NCBI GenBank assembly: GCA_003164715.1
Contig: PLTZ01000013.1
Span: 1-64,000, forward strand
Length of the DNA stretch: 64,000 bases
Direction of reading: 5' to 3'
Source of the DNA: Opitutaceae bacterium
Lineage (GTDB): Bacteria; Verrucomicrobiota; Verrucomicrobiia; Opitutales; Opitutaceae
The notes beneath the pieces were generated by a model, which was given only the letters and a program-made list of their open reading frames with translations, made no database searches and had not been told where the DNA came from. Below, piece by piece: positions 26,425-35,997 of the stretch (the stretch's first letter is position 1; every line of letters starts with the position of its first letter). Both the position numbers and the translations under genes were made by a program.

Positions 26425-26693
26425 GGCGCGGCGGCGGCGGGCGGCGGCTCGGGCTCGAGCCCCTCCAACTCGCCCATGGCGCGCAGGTACCTGAAGGTCT
26501 CCTCGGCCTCGGCCGCGTCGACGACGGCGATCGCGACGCCGACGTGCACCAGCACATAGTCCCCGGGCTGCGCCTCGGGCGTGCAGGCGAGGCTCACGAC
26601 CTTGATCACGCCGCCGAAGCTGACGCGCCCGCTGCGCTCCAGCGGGTCGTCCCCCTGGGCGTCGAGAAGCTTTCCTGGGACGGCGAGGCACAT
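26421..26693 (-). CDS. hypC: Hydrogenase maturation chaperone HypC
   Basis: 90 residues starting MCLAVPGK; Cys2 and the nearby conserved residues are those that bind the iron unit during transfer from HypD to the hydrogenase large subunit. The central GDYVLVHVG motif is also present. The C-terminal tail is rich in Pro and Ala and slightly longer than in many homologues. Set between hypF (five-base gap) and hypD (four-base overlap). Confidence 0.96.
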   Translation of the reverse strand: MCLAVPGKLLDAQGDDPLERSGRVSFGGVIKVVSLACTPEAQPGDYVLVHVGVAIAVVDAAEAEETFRYLRAMGELEGLEPEPPPAAAAP

Positions 26694-26698
26694 GGCGG

Positions 26699-29035
26699 CT
26701 AGGGCATCCTGACGGTGGTGAGGCCCCAGAGGGCCCCGAGCGCCTGGCCGGCGGCGATCGCCCCGTCGTTGGGCGGGAGCTCACGCGGGAGGAGCACCTC
26801 GAAACCCGCGGCTTCGAGCGCCGCCTGGGTGAGCCAGAGCAGCCGCGCGTTCTGGAAGCAGCCGCCTGCGAGCGCCACCGTGCCGACGCCGGCCGTGCGC
26901 GCCGTTGCGGCGATCGCGTCGGCGAGCGCCTGGTGGAACGAGGCGGCGAGCTCCGCCGCGCCCGTGCCGCGGGCAAGGCCCCCCTCCAGCGAGGCGACGA
27001 GCGGCTCCCAGTCGAGCTCGGCGCACGCGCCGCCCCCGCGCGCCACGGGGCGCAGCGGAAGGGGAAGGGTCGGGGCGGACCCCGAGAAGCCGGACGCCGC
27101 CGCCTCGAGCGCCAGGGGGATCTGGCCCTCGAACCGGTTGCGGGCGCCGACCCCAAGGAGCGCCCCGACCGCGTCAAAGAGGCGGCCCGCGCTGCTCGCC
27201 AGCGGCGAATTGACCCCGCGCTCCAGCATGGTGTCCAGGAGGGCGCTCTCGGTCTCCGAGAAGCCGAGCCGGCGGCTGAGCGCCATGAAGCCCGTCCTGC
27301 CGGCCGCATGGGCGAGGCCGAGCGCGACTCGGCGGCCGTCGCGGACCGCCGCCTCGCCTCCCGCCAGCCGGAAGGGGCGCAGGCGGGCGAAACGCAGGGC
27401 CTCTCCCTTCTCGAGCAGGAGGAACTCCCCGCCCCATACCGTCCCGTCCTCGCCGAAGCCGGTGCCGTCCCAGGCCACGCCCAGGACCGCGTCCGCCTTG
27501 CGCCGGTGCTCGAGGAGGCAGGCCAGGACGTGCGCCAGGTGGTGCTGCACGGCGGTGCACGGGAGCCCGGTCGCCCGCGCGTAGATCGACGAGGCGTAGT
27601 CGGGGTGGCGGTCGCAGACGACGCGCGTGAACCTGGAGCCGTGGATCTCGCCGAGGACCGCGATTGTCCGCCTGAAGACGGCCTGGGTCTGCGCCGCGTC
27701 GAGGTCTCCGATGTGGGGGCTTAGGACGAGCTGGTCGCGGGCGGCGACGGCGACCGTGCTCTTCATCTGGGCGCCGACGCACAGCCAGCTTCCGTCGACC
27801 GAGCCGGGCAGCCTCAGGGGCGACGGCGCGTAACCCCGGGCCCGGCGCAGAAGGATCGGGCCGGCCGCGGTCACGCGCACGACGGAGTCGTCGACCGGGT
27901 GCGCGATGGGGCGGTCGTGGTCGAGAAAGGCGCCCGCGATGCCCGCCAGGCGCAGGTGCGCCTCGGTCCCTTCGGTGCAGAGCGGCTCCTCGGCGAGGTT
28001 GCCGCTCGTGGCGACCACCGGCCGCCCGAGGGCCGAAAGGAGGAGGAGGTGCAGCGGCGCGTAGGGAAGGAACGCGCCGACCCACGGGTTGCCGGGCGCC
28101 ACGGAGGGCGCCAGCACCGCCCCCGGCCTGCGCCTGAGGAGCACGATGGGGGCGGCGGGGCAGTCGAGGAGCTCCTCCTCGGCCGGGGAGGCCTCCGCCG
28201 CGAGGCGGAGCGCCTCCATGTCGGGAAACATCACGGCGAAGGGCTTCTCATCCCGGTGTTTGCGCCGCCGCAGCTCGGCGACCGCGGCGTCGTTGCCCGC
28301 GTCGGCCATCAGGTGGTAGCCGCCGACGCCCTTGACCGCGAGGATGTCGCCGCGGCAGAGGACGGCCACGGCCTCGGCGAGCGCCGCCTCGCCCGCAAGC
28401 TCACCCCCGGACGGGGCCCGCAGCGTGACGCGCGGCCCGCATGCGGGGCAGGCGTTGGGCTGCGCGTGGAAGCGCCGGCTCCCCTGCGACGCGTACTCGG
28501 CCGCGCAGTCCGGGCACATCCGGAAGGCGCGCATGGTCGTGTTCGGCCGGTCGTAGGGCAGGCGCTCGACGATCGAGTACCGCGGCCCGCACTGGGTGCA
28601 GTTGATGAAGGGGTAGCGGTGGCGGCGGTCCCGCGGGTCGAGAAGCTCGCGGCGGCAGTCGGGACAGAGCGCCAGGTCCGGGGGGAGGGCCGCGGTGGCG
28701 GGCAGGGCGCCCGTCCCGCTGGGCGCGATCGTGAACGCCGGGGCCGCGTCGCCGTCCCAGGTCCCGGCATGGACGGCCTCGATGTCCTCCACCCGCGCCG
28801 CCGCCGGGGCCTCGGACCTGAGCGCCCCCAGGAGCTCGGCCACGGCCCTGGCCGGGCCCACGGCGCGGATCAGCACGCCCTCGGCGTCGTTCCTGACCCA
28901 GCCGCGCAGGCCGAGGCGGGTCGCGACCCGGTGCACGAACGGGCGGAAGCCGACGCCCTGGACCGTGCCGCGCACGCGCAGGAGCATGTCCGACGGCTCG
29001 CGCGTTGCCGGCGGGGTGGGGGTGCGGCCGACCAT
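26699..29035 (-). CDS. hypF: Carbamoyltransferase HypF
   Basis: 778 residues, full length. Order of parts: an acylphosphatase domain ([18 protein letters not shown], about 20-37), two zinc-finger pairs (CPDC...CTQC and CPDC...CPAC, about 120-200), a YrdC-like domain ([12 protein letters not shown], then KRHKDEKPF-like [11 protein letters not shown]), and a C-terminal Kae1-like domain with HHLAHVLA and [10 protein letters not shown]. HypF uses carbamoyl phosphate and ATP to carbamoylate the C-terminal cysteine of HypE. A second ATG 16 codons in (MLLRVRG) could be the true start. Positioned between hypB and hypC in a tightly packed operon. Confidence 0.96.
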   Translation of the reverse strand: MVGRTPTPPATREPSDMLLRVRGTVQGVGFRPFVHRVATRLGLRGWVRNDAEGVLIRAVGPARAVAELLGALRSEAPAAARVEDIEAVHAGTWDGDAAPAFTIAPSGTGALPATAALPPDLALCPDCRRELLDPRDRRHRYPFINCTQCGPRYSIVERLPYDRPNTTMRAFRMCPDCAAEYASQGSRRFHAQPNACPACGPRVTLRAPSGGELAGEAALAEAVAVLCRGDILAVKGVGGYHLMADAGNDAAVAELRRRKHRDEKPFAVMFPDMEALRLAAEASPAEEELLDCPAAPIVLLRRRPGAVLAPSVAPGNPWVGAFLPYAPLHLLLLSALGRPVVATSGNLAEEPLCTEGTEAHLRLAGIAGAFLDHDRPIAHPVDDSVVRVTAAGPILLRRARGYAPSPLRLPGSVDGSWLCVGAQMKSTVAVAARDQLVLSPHIGDLDAAQTQAVFRRTIAVLGEIHGSRFTRVVCDRHPDYASSIYARATGLPCTAVQHHLAHVLACLLEHRRKADAVLGVAWDGTGFGEDGTVWGGEFLLLEKGEALRFARLRPFRLAGGEAAVRDGRRVALGLAHAAGRTGFMALSRRLGFSETESALLDTMLERGVNSPLASSAGRLFDAVGALLGVGARNRFEGQIPLALEAAASGFSGSAPTLPLPLRPVARGGGACAELDWEPLVASLEGGLARGTGAAELAASFHQALADAIAATARTAGVGTVALAGGCFQNARLLWLTQAALEAAGFEVLLPRELPPNDGAIAAGQALGALWGLTTVRMP

Positions 29036-29039
29036 GGGA

Positions 29040-29735
29040 TCACCCCTTCCCCGAGTTCACGAGCGACCCAAGCAGGTCGTACCACTCCTTGATTCCCTCG
29101 CCGCTCTTCGCCGAAAGCCGGATCACCCGCGCCTGGGGTGCGATCCGCCTGACGTTCTGCGCGGCGGCCTCCACGTCGAACCCGAGGACGCCGGCCACGT
29201 CGACCTTGGTCAGCAGGACGACATGGGCGGACTTGAAGATCGGGGGGTACTTGAGCGGCTTGTCCTCGCCCTCGGCGGCCGACAGGAGCACGACCCGTAC
29301 CTGCTCGCCCAGGTCGAACGAGGCGGGGCACACCAGGTTGCCCACGTTCTCGATGAAGAGGATGCGCGCGCCCGCAAGGTCGAGGCCGCCGACCGCGCGG
29401 GCGACCATGCCCGCGTCGAGGTGGCACGCGGAGCCGGTCGTGATCTGGGCCACGGGGGCACGCGTGCGGCCGAGGCGCCGGGCGTCGTTGTCCGTGGCGA
29501 GGTCGCCCACGACGGCGGCGCACCGCGTGGCCGCGCCGAACTCGGCCAGCGTCCGCTCGAGGAGCGTCGTCTTGCCCGATCCGGGCGAGGAGACGAGGTT
29601 GAGGGCGACCATCCCGAGTTCCTTGAAGCGCCGGCGGTTGGCCACGGCCTGGCGGTCGTTGCTCTCCAGGAGCGACAGGCGCAGCTCGACCGTTCGTGTG
29701 GCCTTTTGCGCGGACGGTGCGAGGGGGGTCGGCAT
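29040..29735 (-). CDS. hypB: Nickel-insertion GTPase HypB
   Basis: 231 residues. P-loop SSPGSGKTTLLERT near residue 49, then GDLATDNDA, TTGSACHLDA and IENVGNLVCP, the G3/metal-site region characteristic of HypB; the G4 motif is LTKVD. The protein hydrolyses GTP to drive nickel insertion into the hydrogenase large subunit with HypA. The histidine-rich nickel-storage stretch found at the N-terminus of some HypB proteins is absent, so nickel supply may rest on the HupE permease encoded in the same operon. It starts ten bases after hypA. Confidence 0.96.
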   Translation of the reverse strand: MPTPLAPSAQKATRTVELRLSLLESNDRQAVANRRRFKELGMVALNLVSSPGSGKTTLLERTLAEFGAATRCAAVVGDLATDNDARRLGRTRAPVAQITTGSACHLDAGMVARAVGGLDLAGARILFIENVGNLVCPASFDLGEQVRVVLLSAAEGEDKPLKYPPIFKSAHVVLLTKVDVAGVLGFDVEAAAQNVRRIAPQARVIRLSAKSGEGIKEWYDLLGSLVNSGKG

Positions 29736-29745
29736 CGGCGGGGGC

Positions 29746-30090
29746 CTAGGACATCACGATGCGGGTCAGCTCGAGCTCGCGGCCCTGGACGAGCTCTCCC
29801 GAGATCCGGCCGCACTTGGGGCAGGTGAAGATGAAGTCCGACTCGACGTCGAATTCCAGGTCGCAGTCGGGACAACGCCCGCGGGCCGGCACCGACTCGA
29901 TTTCGAGTCCGGCGCCGTCCGCGGGCGTGCCCTTCACTGCAGCATCGAAGGCGAGCCGAAGCGCGTCGGGTTCCACTCCAGATAGCGCTCCCACGCGAAG
30001 CACGATGTTGTGAACACGGGACGCGTCGTGGCCGCGGGCCTCTGAGAGGACCGCTGCGATCGTTGTCTCCATGATCCCAACCTCGTGCAT
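29746..30090 (-). CDS. hypA: Nickel metallochaperone HypA
   Basis: 114 residues starting MHE, the invariant N-terminus that binds nickel through His2. The zinc site is made by CPDC and CPKC (about residues 73-95). It delivers nickel to the hydrogenase large subunit with HypB. It follows hupE by 30 bases and precedes hypB by 10, consistent with one transcript. Confidence 0.95.
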   Translation of the reverse strand: MHEVGIMETTIAAVLSEARGHDASRVHNIVLRVGALSGVEPDALRLAFDAAVKGTPADGAGLEIESVPARGRCPDCDLEFDVESDFIFTCPKCGRISGELVQGRELELTRIVMS

Positions 30091-30120
30091 GCGTGCATGA
30101 CCTCCGTGCTAAGCTCTGAT

Positions 30121-30702
30121 TCAGGCCGAGACGGCCAATAGGACGATCCCCGCGGCGGCGACGAGCCAGCCGGGCGCCGTCGAGGCGCGGGCGGGCAGGC
30201 GCCGGGCCAGGCTTCCCGCGGCGATCCCGGCCGACAGCAGGAGCGCCGTCGCGGCGATGAAGCCGCAGCCGTAGGCCAGCGCCCCGGCCGTGGCGGGCAT
30301 CTCCGCCCCGTGGGCGGCGCCGTGGAGCAGGGCGAACACGCCGGCGAGCGCGGCCCCGGCGGCGGCCGGCATCCGCACCTGGCGGGCGATCAGGAGCCCG
30401 GCGACGAGCACCGACGCCGCGACGGCCTGCTCGATGCCGGGGATGGGCCCCGTCCAGCCGCCGGCCAGGGCGCCGAGCGCCATGGCAGCGAGGAACGCGG
30501 CCGACATGAGCCGGGGGGCGCGCAGCTGCGCGGCCCAGTAGCCGACGGCGAGCATGGCGAGCAGGTGGTCCCATCCGCTGAAGGGGTGGGCGAATCCTCC
30601 AGCCAGGCCCATGACCTCGTCATGGCCCGGATGCGCCTGGGCGGCCGGAAGGGCGGCCAGGAAGAGGGCGGCTGCGAGCAGTGCGCGGGTTCTTGGTTTC
30701 AC
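30121..30702 (-). CDS. hupE: HupE/UreJ-family nickel permease
   Basis: 193 residues with a cleavable signal (AQAHPGHDE at the mature N-terminus, about residue 23) and six hydrophobic segments. Family motifs HPGH, HPFSGWDHLLAML and LLHGAAHG are present; these histidines and the aspartate are associated with nickel transport. The start is GTG (30700-30702), overlapping the usp stop by four bases. The permease would bring nickel for the [NiFe] site, compensating for a HypB without a nickel-storage region. Cobalt transport is the main alternative for this family, but the operon favours nickel. Confidence 0.92.
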   Translation of the reverse strand: MKPRTRALLAAALFLAALPAAQAHPGHDEVMGLAGGFAHPFSGWDHLLAMLAVGYWAAQLRAPRLMSAAFLAAMALGALAGGWTGPIPGIEQAVAASVLVAGLLIARQVRMPAAAGAALAGVFALLHGAAHGAEMPATAGALAYGCGFIAATALLLSAGIAAGSLARRLPARASTAPGWLVAAAGIVLLAVSA

Positions 30703-31166
30703 GAGTGTGCCTGGGTTGCGGCGGTGGCGCGTGCGACCGCCTTCTGGGTGGGGACGATGACGACGGGGCAGGGGGACTTCTGGATGACGCCCGATGCGGT
30801 GCCGCCGACCAGGAGGTTGTAGAGGGCTCCGTGGCCGTGGGAGCCCATGACGACGTAGTCGGCGTTGGTGCGGACCGCCTCGTCCAGGATCGTCGCGACC
30901 GGGGGGCCGTGCCGCAGCGCGGTCTCCGCCTCCACGCCCCCGCTCTCCAGGCTCTGCTTCCAGTACTCGAGGCTCTGCTCGGCTGACTGCTGCTCCTCGT
31001 CCGCCAAGCGCTCGGCCTCGGGGGAGTATTCGTTGATCACAACCGGAGGAGGCACGACATGCAGCAAGGACACCTTGCCTCCGAGAATCCCTGCAAGGGC
31101 GCGGGCTTCAGACGTCACGCCGGCCGCCGCGTCAGAGAGGTCGATCGGTGCGAGTATCGTTTTCAT
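30699..31166 (-). CDS. Universal stress protein (UspA family)
   Basis: 155 residues with one Usp domain. The ATP-binding loop is complete: MGSHGHGALYNLLVGGTAS fits G-x2-G-x9-G-(S/T), so it belongs to the nucleotide-binding class. It is the first gene of the minus-strand run leading into hupE and the hyp genes and overlaps hupE by four bases, so it appears co-transcribed with hydrogenase maturation. Usp proteins respond to energy or redox stress; a link to anaerobic or low-energy conditions is a reasonable inference. It shares its upstream region with divergent nifJ. Confidence 0.93.
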   Translation of the reverse strand: MKTILAPIDLSDAAAGVTSEARALAGILGGKVSLLHVVPPPVVINEYSPEAERLADEEQQSAEQSLEYWKQSLESGGVEAETALRHGPPVATILDEAVRTNADYVVMGSHGHGALYNLLVGGTASGVIQKSPCPVVIVPTQKAVARATAATQAHS

Positions 31167-31221
31167 GACGCCTTAAGCTACCAATACGCAAGGGTCGGGG
31201 CTGCGCATGGATTGCGCATTG

Positions 31222-31292
31222 CTATGCAGTTATTGGGCAGCCGAAAATGCGGGGCCGCAATATTCGCCTAGCGATTGGCAATAACTGCGTAG
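31222..31292. promoter_or_regulatory. Long inverted repeat between usp and nifJ
   Basis: Arms CTATGCAGTTATTG (31222-31235) and CAATAACTGCGTAG (31279-31292) match as an inverted repeat at 13 of 14 positions, separated by 43 bases, in the 158-base spacer between the divergent usp-hyp operon and nifJ. A repeated TGCGCAT lies just to the left (31202 and 31214). The arrangement suits a dimeric or looping regulator that controls both transcripts. I cannot match it to the Rex or FNR consensus. A cruciform or chance repeat is possible. Confidence 0.45.
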
Positions 31293-31324
31293 AGCCGACC
31301 CCCCGGCGGTGGCATCATGTTGTC

Positions 31325-34300
31325 ATGGGAAAAATGCCTTCTGCCCTGGAGTACGTGACGTGTGATGCGAATGAGGCCGTTGCTTCGGTCGCCTACAGGC
31401 TGAATGAGCTGGTGGCGATCTACCCGATCACGCCGTCGTCCCCGATGGCGGAGTTCTGCGACGAATGGGCGGCGGCCGACCGGCCTAACCTCTGGGGGCA
31501 GCTGCCGCGCATCGTCGAGATGCAGTCGGAGGGGGGCGTTGCCGGCGCGGTCCACGGGGCGCTCCTGGGCGGGGCCCTGGTGACCACCTTTACCGCGTCC
31601 CAGGGGCTGCTGCTGATGATCCCGAACCTCTACAAGATCGCCGGGGAGCTCCTCCCGTTCACGGTGCACGTGAGCGCGCGGGCGCTGGCCGCGCAGGCCC
31701 TCTCGATCTTCGGCGACCACCAGGACGTCATGGCCTGCCGCGCCACGGGCTGCGCCCTCATCTGCAGCAACTCGGCCCAGGAGGCCCACGACCTGGCCCT
31801 GGTGGCGCACGCGGCGAGCCTGAGGTCACGCGTCCCCTTCATCCACTTCTTCGACGGCTTCCGGACCTCGCACGAGGTGCAGAAGCTGGCGCTGCTCTCC
31901 GACCGGGTCCTGCGCTCGGTCGTGGACGAGAAGGACATCGCGGAGTTCCGCTCCCGCGCCATGACCCCGGACCACCCGACCCTTCGCGGCACCGCGCAGA
32001 ATCCCGACGTGTATTTCCAGGGGCGCGAGGCGGTCAACCGGTTCTATGACGTCCTTCCGGGCGCCGTGCAGGCGTCCATGGACATGCTGGCGACGGCGTC
32101 CGGACGCTCGTACCATCTCTTTGACTACCATGGGCATCCGCAGGCCGAGCGGGTGGTGGTGGCCATGGGCAGCGGCGTCGAGACGATCGAGGAGACGGTC
32201 GACTGGCTCGTGGCCCGGGGCGAGAAGGTCGGCGTCGTCGCGGTGCGCCTGTTCCTCCCGTTCAGCGTCAAGGCGTTCCTTTCGGCGCTGCCGGCCACCG
32301 CCAAGTCGGTCGCCGTCCTCGACCGCACGAAGGAGCCGGGCTCGCTCGGCGAGCCCCTGTACCTGAACGTGCTGGGCGCCCTGGCCGAGGGCGACCGCGC
32401 CCGGGCCGCCTCCGTGCGCGTCAGCGGCGGGCGCTACGGGCTCGGGTCCAAGGAGTTCACGCCGGGCATGGCCCGGGCCGTGTTCGAGCGCATGACGGAC
32501 GCCGCCGCGCCGATCCATTTCACGGTGGGCATCACCGACGACGTAACCCACATGTCGCTGCCGTTTGACGCCGACTTCGACCTGGAGCAGCCGGATGTCC
32601 GGCGCTGCGTGTTCGTGGGCCTCGGCGCCGACGGCACGGTCGGGGCCAACAAGAACTCGATCAAGATCATCGGCGAGCAGACCAACAACTTCGCCCAGGG
32701 GTTCTTCGTCTACGACTCGAAGAAGTCGGGCTCGGTGACGGTGTCGCACCTGCGCTTCGGACCGCGGCCGATCCGCGCGCCGTACCTGATCCGGCAGGCG
32801 GAGTTCGTCGCCTGCAGCCAGTTCAGCTTCATAGGAAGGGCCGAGATCCTCGGCTACGCGGCCCCGGGCGGCACGGTCCTCCTGAACTCGCCCTACTCGG
32901 CGCTGGAGACGTGGGGCAAGCTTCCGCGGGAGTGGCAGGAGACGCTGATCGCGAAGAAGCTGCGGCTCTTCGTCATCGACGCCACCGGCGTCGCGCACGC
33001 CGCCGGCATGGGCCGGCGCACGAACACGGTCCTGCAGACCTGCTTCTTCGCCCTGTCCGGCGTATTGCCGCCCGACGAGGCCGTGGCGCAGATCAAGCAG
33101 GCGATCAACAAGACCTACGGCAAGAAGGGCGAGCAGATCGTGCAGATGAACTACGCGGCGGTCGACGCGGCGCTGGCCGGGCTCCACGAGGTGGCGATCC
33201 CCGCCGCCCCCGACTCCGGGTCGGTCGCCACGGTCCCGCCGTCGTACGCCGGGGCCCCCGAATTCGTCCTGAAGGTCACGTCCCGGCTGCTGGCCGACAA
33301 GGGCGACCTCATGCCGGTGAGCGCCATCCCGATGGACGGGTGCTGGCCGACCGGCACGTCGCGCTTCGAGAAGCGCAACATCGCGCTCGAGATCCCGGCC
33401 TGGGATCCGGCCGTCTGCATCCAGTGCAACAAGTGCGTGCTCGTCTGCCCGCACGCCTGCATCCGCGCGAAGTTCTTCCCGCCGGAGGCGCTGGAGGGCG
33501 CGCCGGAGGGCTTCGTCTCGACGCCCTTCAAGTCCACCGAGTTCCCCGGCCAGAGGTACTCGCTCCAGGTCGCTCCCGAGGACTGCACGGGCTGCTCGAT
33601 CTGCGTGCAGATCTGCCCGGCGAAGGACAGGACCAACCCGAGGCACAAGGCGATCGACATGGTGCCGCAGCCGCCGCGCCTCGAGGCCGAGCGCGCCAAC
33701 TGGGACTTCTTCATGCGCCTGCCGGACCCGGACCGCACGAAGCTCGACGCGAGCGTCGTCAAGGGGTCCCAGTTCATGACCCCGCTGATCGAGTTCTCGG
33801 GGGCGTGCGCGGGCTGCGGGGAGACCCCCTACCTGAAGCTCCTGACGCAGCTTGTCGGCGACCGCCTGGTCATCGCGAACGCGACGGGCTGTTCGTCCAT
33901 CTACGGCGGCAACCTGCCGACGACGCCCTACTGCGCGAACCAGGACGGCCGCGGGCCGACCTGGGCGAACTCGCTCTTCGAGGACAACGCGGAGTTTGGC
34001 TACGGCCTGCAGCTCGCGATGGAGCAGCGGGCGCGCTCCGCCAGGGATGTCCTCAGTCGGATCGAGACGCGGCTGCCGAACTCGGGGCTGAAGGACGCGC
34101 TCCTGAACGCCGACCAGAGCACGGAGGCCGGGATCGCCGCCCAGCGCGGCCGGGTCGCCGCGCTGCGGGAGATCCTGCGGACGCTCGACGGGGCCGACGC
34201 CCGCCGGCTCGAGGCCCTGGCGGACGACTTCGTCAAGAAGTCCGTGTGGGTGGTGGGGGGCGACGGGTGGGCCTACGACATCGGCTACGGAGGCCTGGAC

Positions 34301-34987
34301 CATGTCCTGGCGAGCGGGGCCAACGTGAAGGTGCTCGTGCTCGACACCGAGGTCTATTCGAACACCGGCGGCCAGTCGTCCAAGTCCACGCCGATCGGCG
34401 CGGTCGCGAAGTTCGCGGCGAGCGGCAAGTCCGTGGCGAAGAAGGACCTGGCGCTCATGGCCATGCAGTACGGCTACGTCTACGTGGCCAAGGTCGCGTT
34501 CGGCGCCAAGGACAGCCAGACCGTGACGGCCTTCCGCGAGGCGCTCTCCTACGACGGGCCGGCGCTCATCATCGCGTACTCGCACTGCATCGCCCACGGG
34601 TTCCCGCTGCACCTGGGGGCCGAGCAGCAGAAGCTTGCGGTGGAGAGCGGCTACTGGCCGCTGTTCCGCTACGATCCCCGGCTGGTGGGCACGGGCGAGC
34701 CGCTCAAGCTCGACTCGGCCGCGCCGAAGGGCGACCTGGCGAAGTTCATGGGCAACGAGACCCGGTTCAGCATGCTCAGGCACGTCGCTCCGGCCCGCGC
34801 GGAGGAGCTGGCCGTGAAGGCGCAGAAGCAGGTGAAGCGGCGCTTCGCCTTCTATGAGCGCCTGGCCGGAAAGCCCCCAAGCAATGGAAACGGGGGAACC
34901 CCCGTGGCCCCGGCCCCGGCGGCCCCGGCACTTCCAGCGACGAGGACAGCGCCCGCGGCCACAACCCCACCCCCCGCCCAATCATGA
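31325..34987 (+). CDS. nifJ: Pyruvate:ferredoxin (flavodoxin) oxidoreductase
   Basis: 1220 residues, a single-chain enzyme of the NifJ type. N-terminal pyruvate-binding domain with YPITPSSPMAE; middle region; two [4Fe-4S] motifs, CIQCNKCVLVCPH and CTGCSICVQICPA (about residues 700-765); then the thiamine-diphosphate domain with CAGCGETPY, GDGWAYDIG and SNTGGQSSKSTP. It converts pyruvate and CoA to acetyl-CoA, CO2 and reduced ferredoxin. The last about 40 residues are an added Pro/Ala/Thr-rich tail, not part of the fold. ATG 31325 was chosen because the conserved sequence starts at once after it. It overlaps the next gene by four bases. Confidence 0.97.
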   Translation: MGKMPSALEYVTCDANEAVASVAYRLNELVAIYPITPSSPMAEFCDEWAAADRPNLWGQLPRIVEMQSEGGVAGAVHGALLGGALVTTFTASQGLLLMIPNLYKIAGELLPFTVHVSARALAAQALSIFGDHQDVMACRATGCALICSNSAQEAHDLALVAHAASLRSRVPFIHFFDGFRTSHEVQKLALLSDRVLRSVVDEKDIAEFRSRAMTPDHPTLRGTAQNPDVYFQGREAVNRFYDVLPGAVQASMDMLATASGRSYHLFDYHGHPQAERVVVAMGSGVETIEETVDWLVARGEKVGVVAVRLFLPFSVKAFLSALPATAKSVAVLDRTKEPGSLGEPLYLNVLGALAEGDRARAASVRVSGGRYGLGSKEFTPGMARAVFERMTDAAAPIHFTVGITDDVTHMSLPFDADFDLEQPDVRRCVFVGLGADGTVGANKNSIKIIGEQTNNFAQGFFVYDSKKSGSVTVSHLRFGPRPIRAPYLIRQAEFVACSQFSFIGRAEILGYAAPGGTVLLNSPYSALETWGKLPREWQETLIAKKLRLFVIDATGVAHAAGMGRRTNTVLQTCFFALSGVLPPDEAVAQIKQAINKTYGKKGEQIVQMNYAAVDAALAGLHEVAIPAAPDSGSVATVPPSYAGAPEFVLKVTSRLLADKGDLMPVSAIPMDGCWPTGTSRFEKRNIALEIPAWDPAVCIQCNKCVLVCPHACIRAKFFPPEALEGAPEGFVSTPFKSTEFPGQRYSLQVAPEDCTGCSICVQICPAKDRTNPRHKAIDMVPQPPRLEAERANWDFFMRLPDPDRTKLDASVVKGSQFMTPLIEFSGACAGCGETPYLKLLTQLVGDRLVIANATGCSSIYGGNLPTTPYCANQDGRGPTWANSLFEDNAEFGYGLQLAMEQRARSARDVLSRIETRLPNSGLKDALLNADQSTEAGIAAQRGRVAALREILRTLDGADARRLEALADDFVKKSVWVVGGDGWAYDIGYGGLDHVLASGANVKVLVLDTEVYSNTGGQSSKSTPIGAVAKFAASGKSVAKKDLALMAMQYGYVYVAKVAFGAKDSQTVTAFREALSYDGPALIIAYSHCIAHGFPLHLGAEQQKLAVESGYWPLFRYDPRLVGTGEPLKLDSAAPKGDLAKFMGNETRFSMLRHVAPARAEELAVKAQKQVKRRFAFYERLAGKPPSNGNGGTPVAPAPAAPALPATRTAPAATTPPPAQS

Positions 34988-35997
34988 ACCTCTCCACAGA
35001 GTACCTCGGACTGAAGCTTGAGAACCCCCTCATCGTCGGCGCCGGGCCGTTCTGCGACAGCGTCGACTCGGCCCGCCAGCTCCAGGACGCGGGCGCGGCG
35101 GCCGTCGTGATGAGGTCGATCTTCGAGGAGCAGATCGAGGTGGAGCTGCGGGCGCTCGCCCACGCCATCGAGACGCCGGCCGAGAGCACGCCGGAGGCGA
35201 CGTCGTACTTCCCCAACTTCTCCGAGTACCAGCTGGCGCCCGACCAGTACCTGCACCAGATCGAGGGGCTCAAGAAGGCGCTCAGCATCCCGGTGATCGC
35301 GTCCCTCAACGGGTCGCGGATGGGCGGGTGGATCGACTATGCGCGCAAGTTCGAGTCGGCCGGGGCCGACGCGATCGAGCTCAACCTCTACCAGATCGCC
35401 ACCCGCGCCTCCGTCGCCGCCGACGAGGTCGAGGCCGACCTGCGCGAGATCGTGCACCTGGTCTCCGACTCGGTCCGCATCCCGGTCGCGGTCAAGATCT
35501 CGCCGTTCCACACCTCGCCCGCCAACTTCGTCCTGTCGCTCGAGCACGCAGGGGCCGCCGGCGTGGTTGTCTTCAACCGGTTCTACCAGCCGGACCTTGA
35601 CCTGGACGAGATGGAGGTGCTGCCGAAGCTGCGCCTGTCCGAGACCTCGGAGCTCCTGGTGCGGCTGCGCTGGCTCGCGATCATCTCCCCGCAGGTGCGC
35701 TGCTCGCTCGCCGCCACGGGCGGCGTCCACAGCGCGCAGGACGTCCTCAAGGCGCTGTTCGCCGGGGCCAACGCCGTGCAGATCGTCTCCGCGCTCCTGC
35801 AGAACGGCCCGCGCTTCCTCTCGGTCCTCCTGGACGGGATGAGCCAGTGGATGGGCGAGCACGGCTACACGAGCGTGAGCGAGTTTCGCGGCGCGATGAA
35901 CCTGAAACGCTGCCCGGACCCCGCGGCCTTCGAGAGGGCCAACTACATCCGGATCCTCCAGGCCTGGAGGATCGCAACTTATGACGAACAAACCTGA
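34984..35997 (+). CDS. Dihydroorotate dehydrogenase-like flavoprotein
   Basis: 337 residues with a TIM-barrel FMN-binding fold like class 1 dihydroorotate dehydrogenases: LENPLIVGAGP at the N-terminus, IASLNG, AIELNLY, VAVKISPF and AATGGVHSAQDVLKAL for phosphate binding. The catalytic cysteine loop typical of PyrD is not evident, and homologues with this sequence type are regularly found next to nifJ in anaerobes. It may be an electron-transfer or alternative-substrate flavoprotein rather than the pyrimidine enzyme. The ATGA overlap with nifJ indicates tight coupling. Confidence 0.82.
   Translation: MNLSTEYLGLKLENPLIVGAGPFCDSVDSARQLQDAGAAAVVMRSIFEEQIEVELRALAHAIETPAESTPEATSYFPNFSEYQLAPDQYLHQIEGLKKALSIPVIASLNGSRMGGWIDYARKFESAGADAIELNLYQIATRASVAADEVEADLREIVHLVSDSVRIPVAVKISPFHTSPANFVLSLEHAGAAGVVVFNRFYQPDLDLDEMEVLPKLRLSETSELLVRLRWLAIISPQVRCSLAATGGVHSAQDVLKALFAGANAVQIVSALLQNGPRFLSVLLDGMSQWMGEHGYTSVSEFRGAMNLKRCPDPAAFERANYIRILQAWRIATYDEQT

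Noticed and set aside
31826-34981. A 1051-codon minus-strand open frame opposite nifJ
   Set aside because: It mirrors the nifJ coding strand exactly, has no recognisable domain and lacks a plausible start signal.
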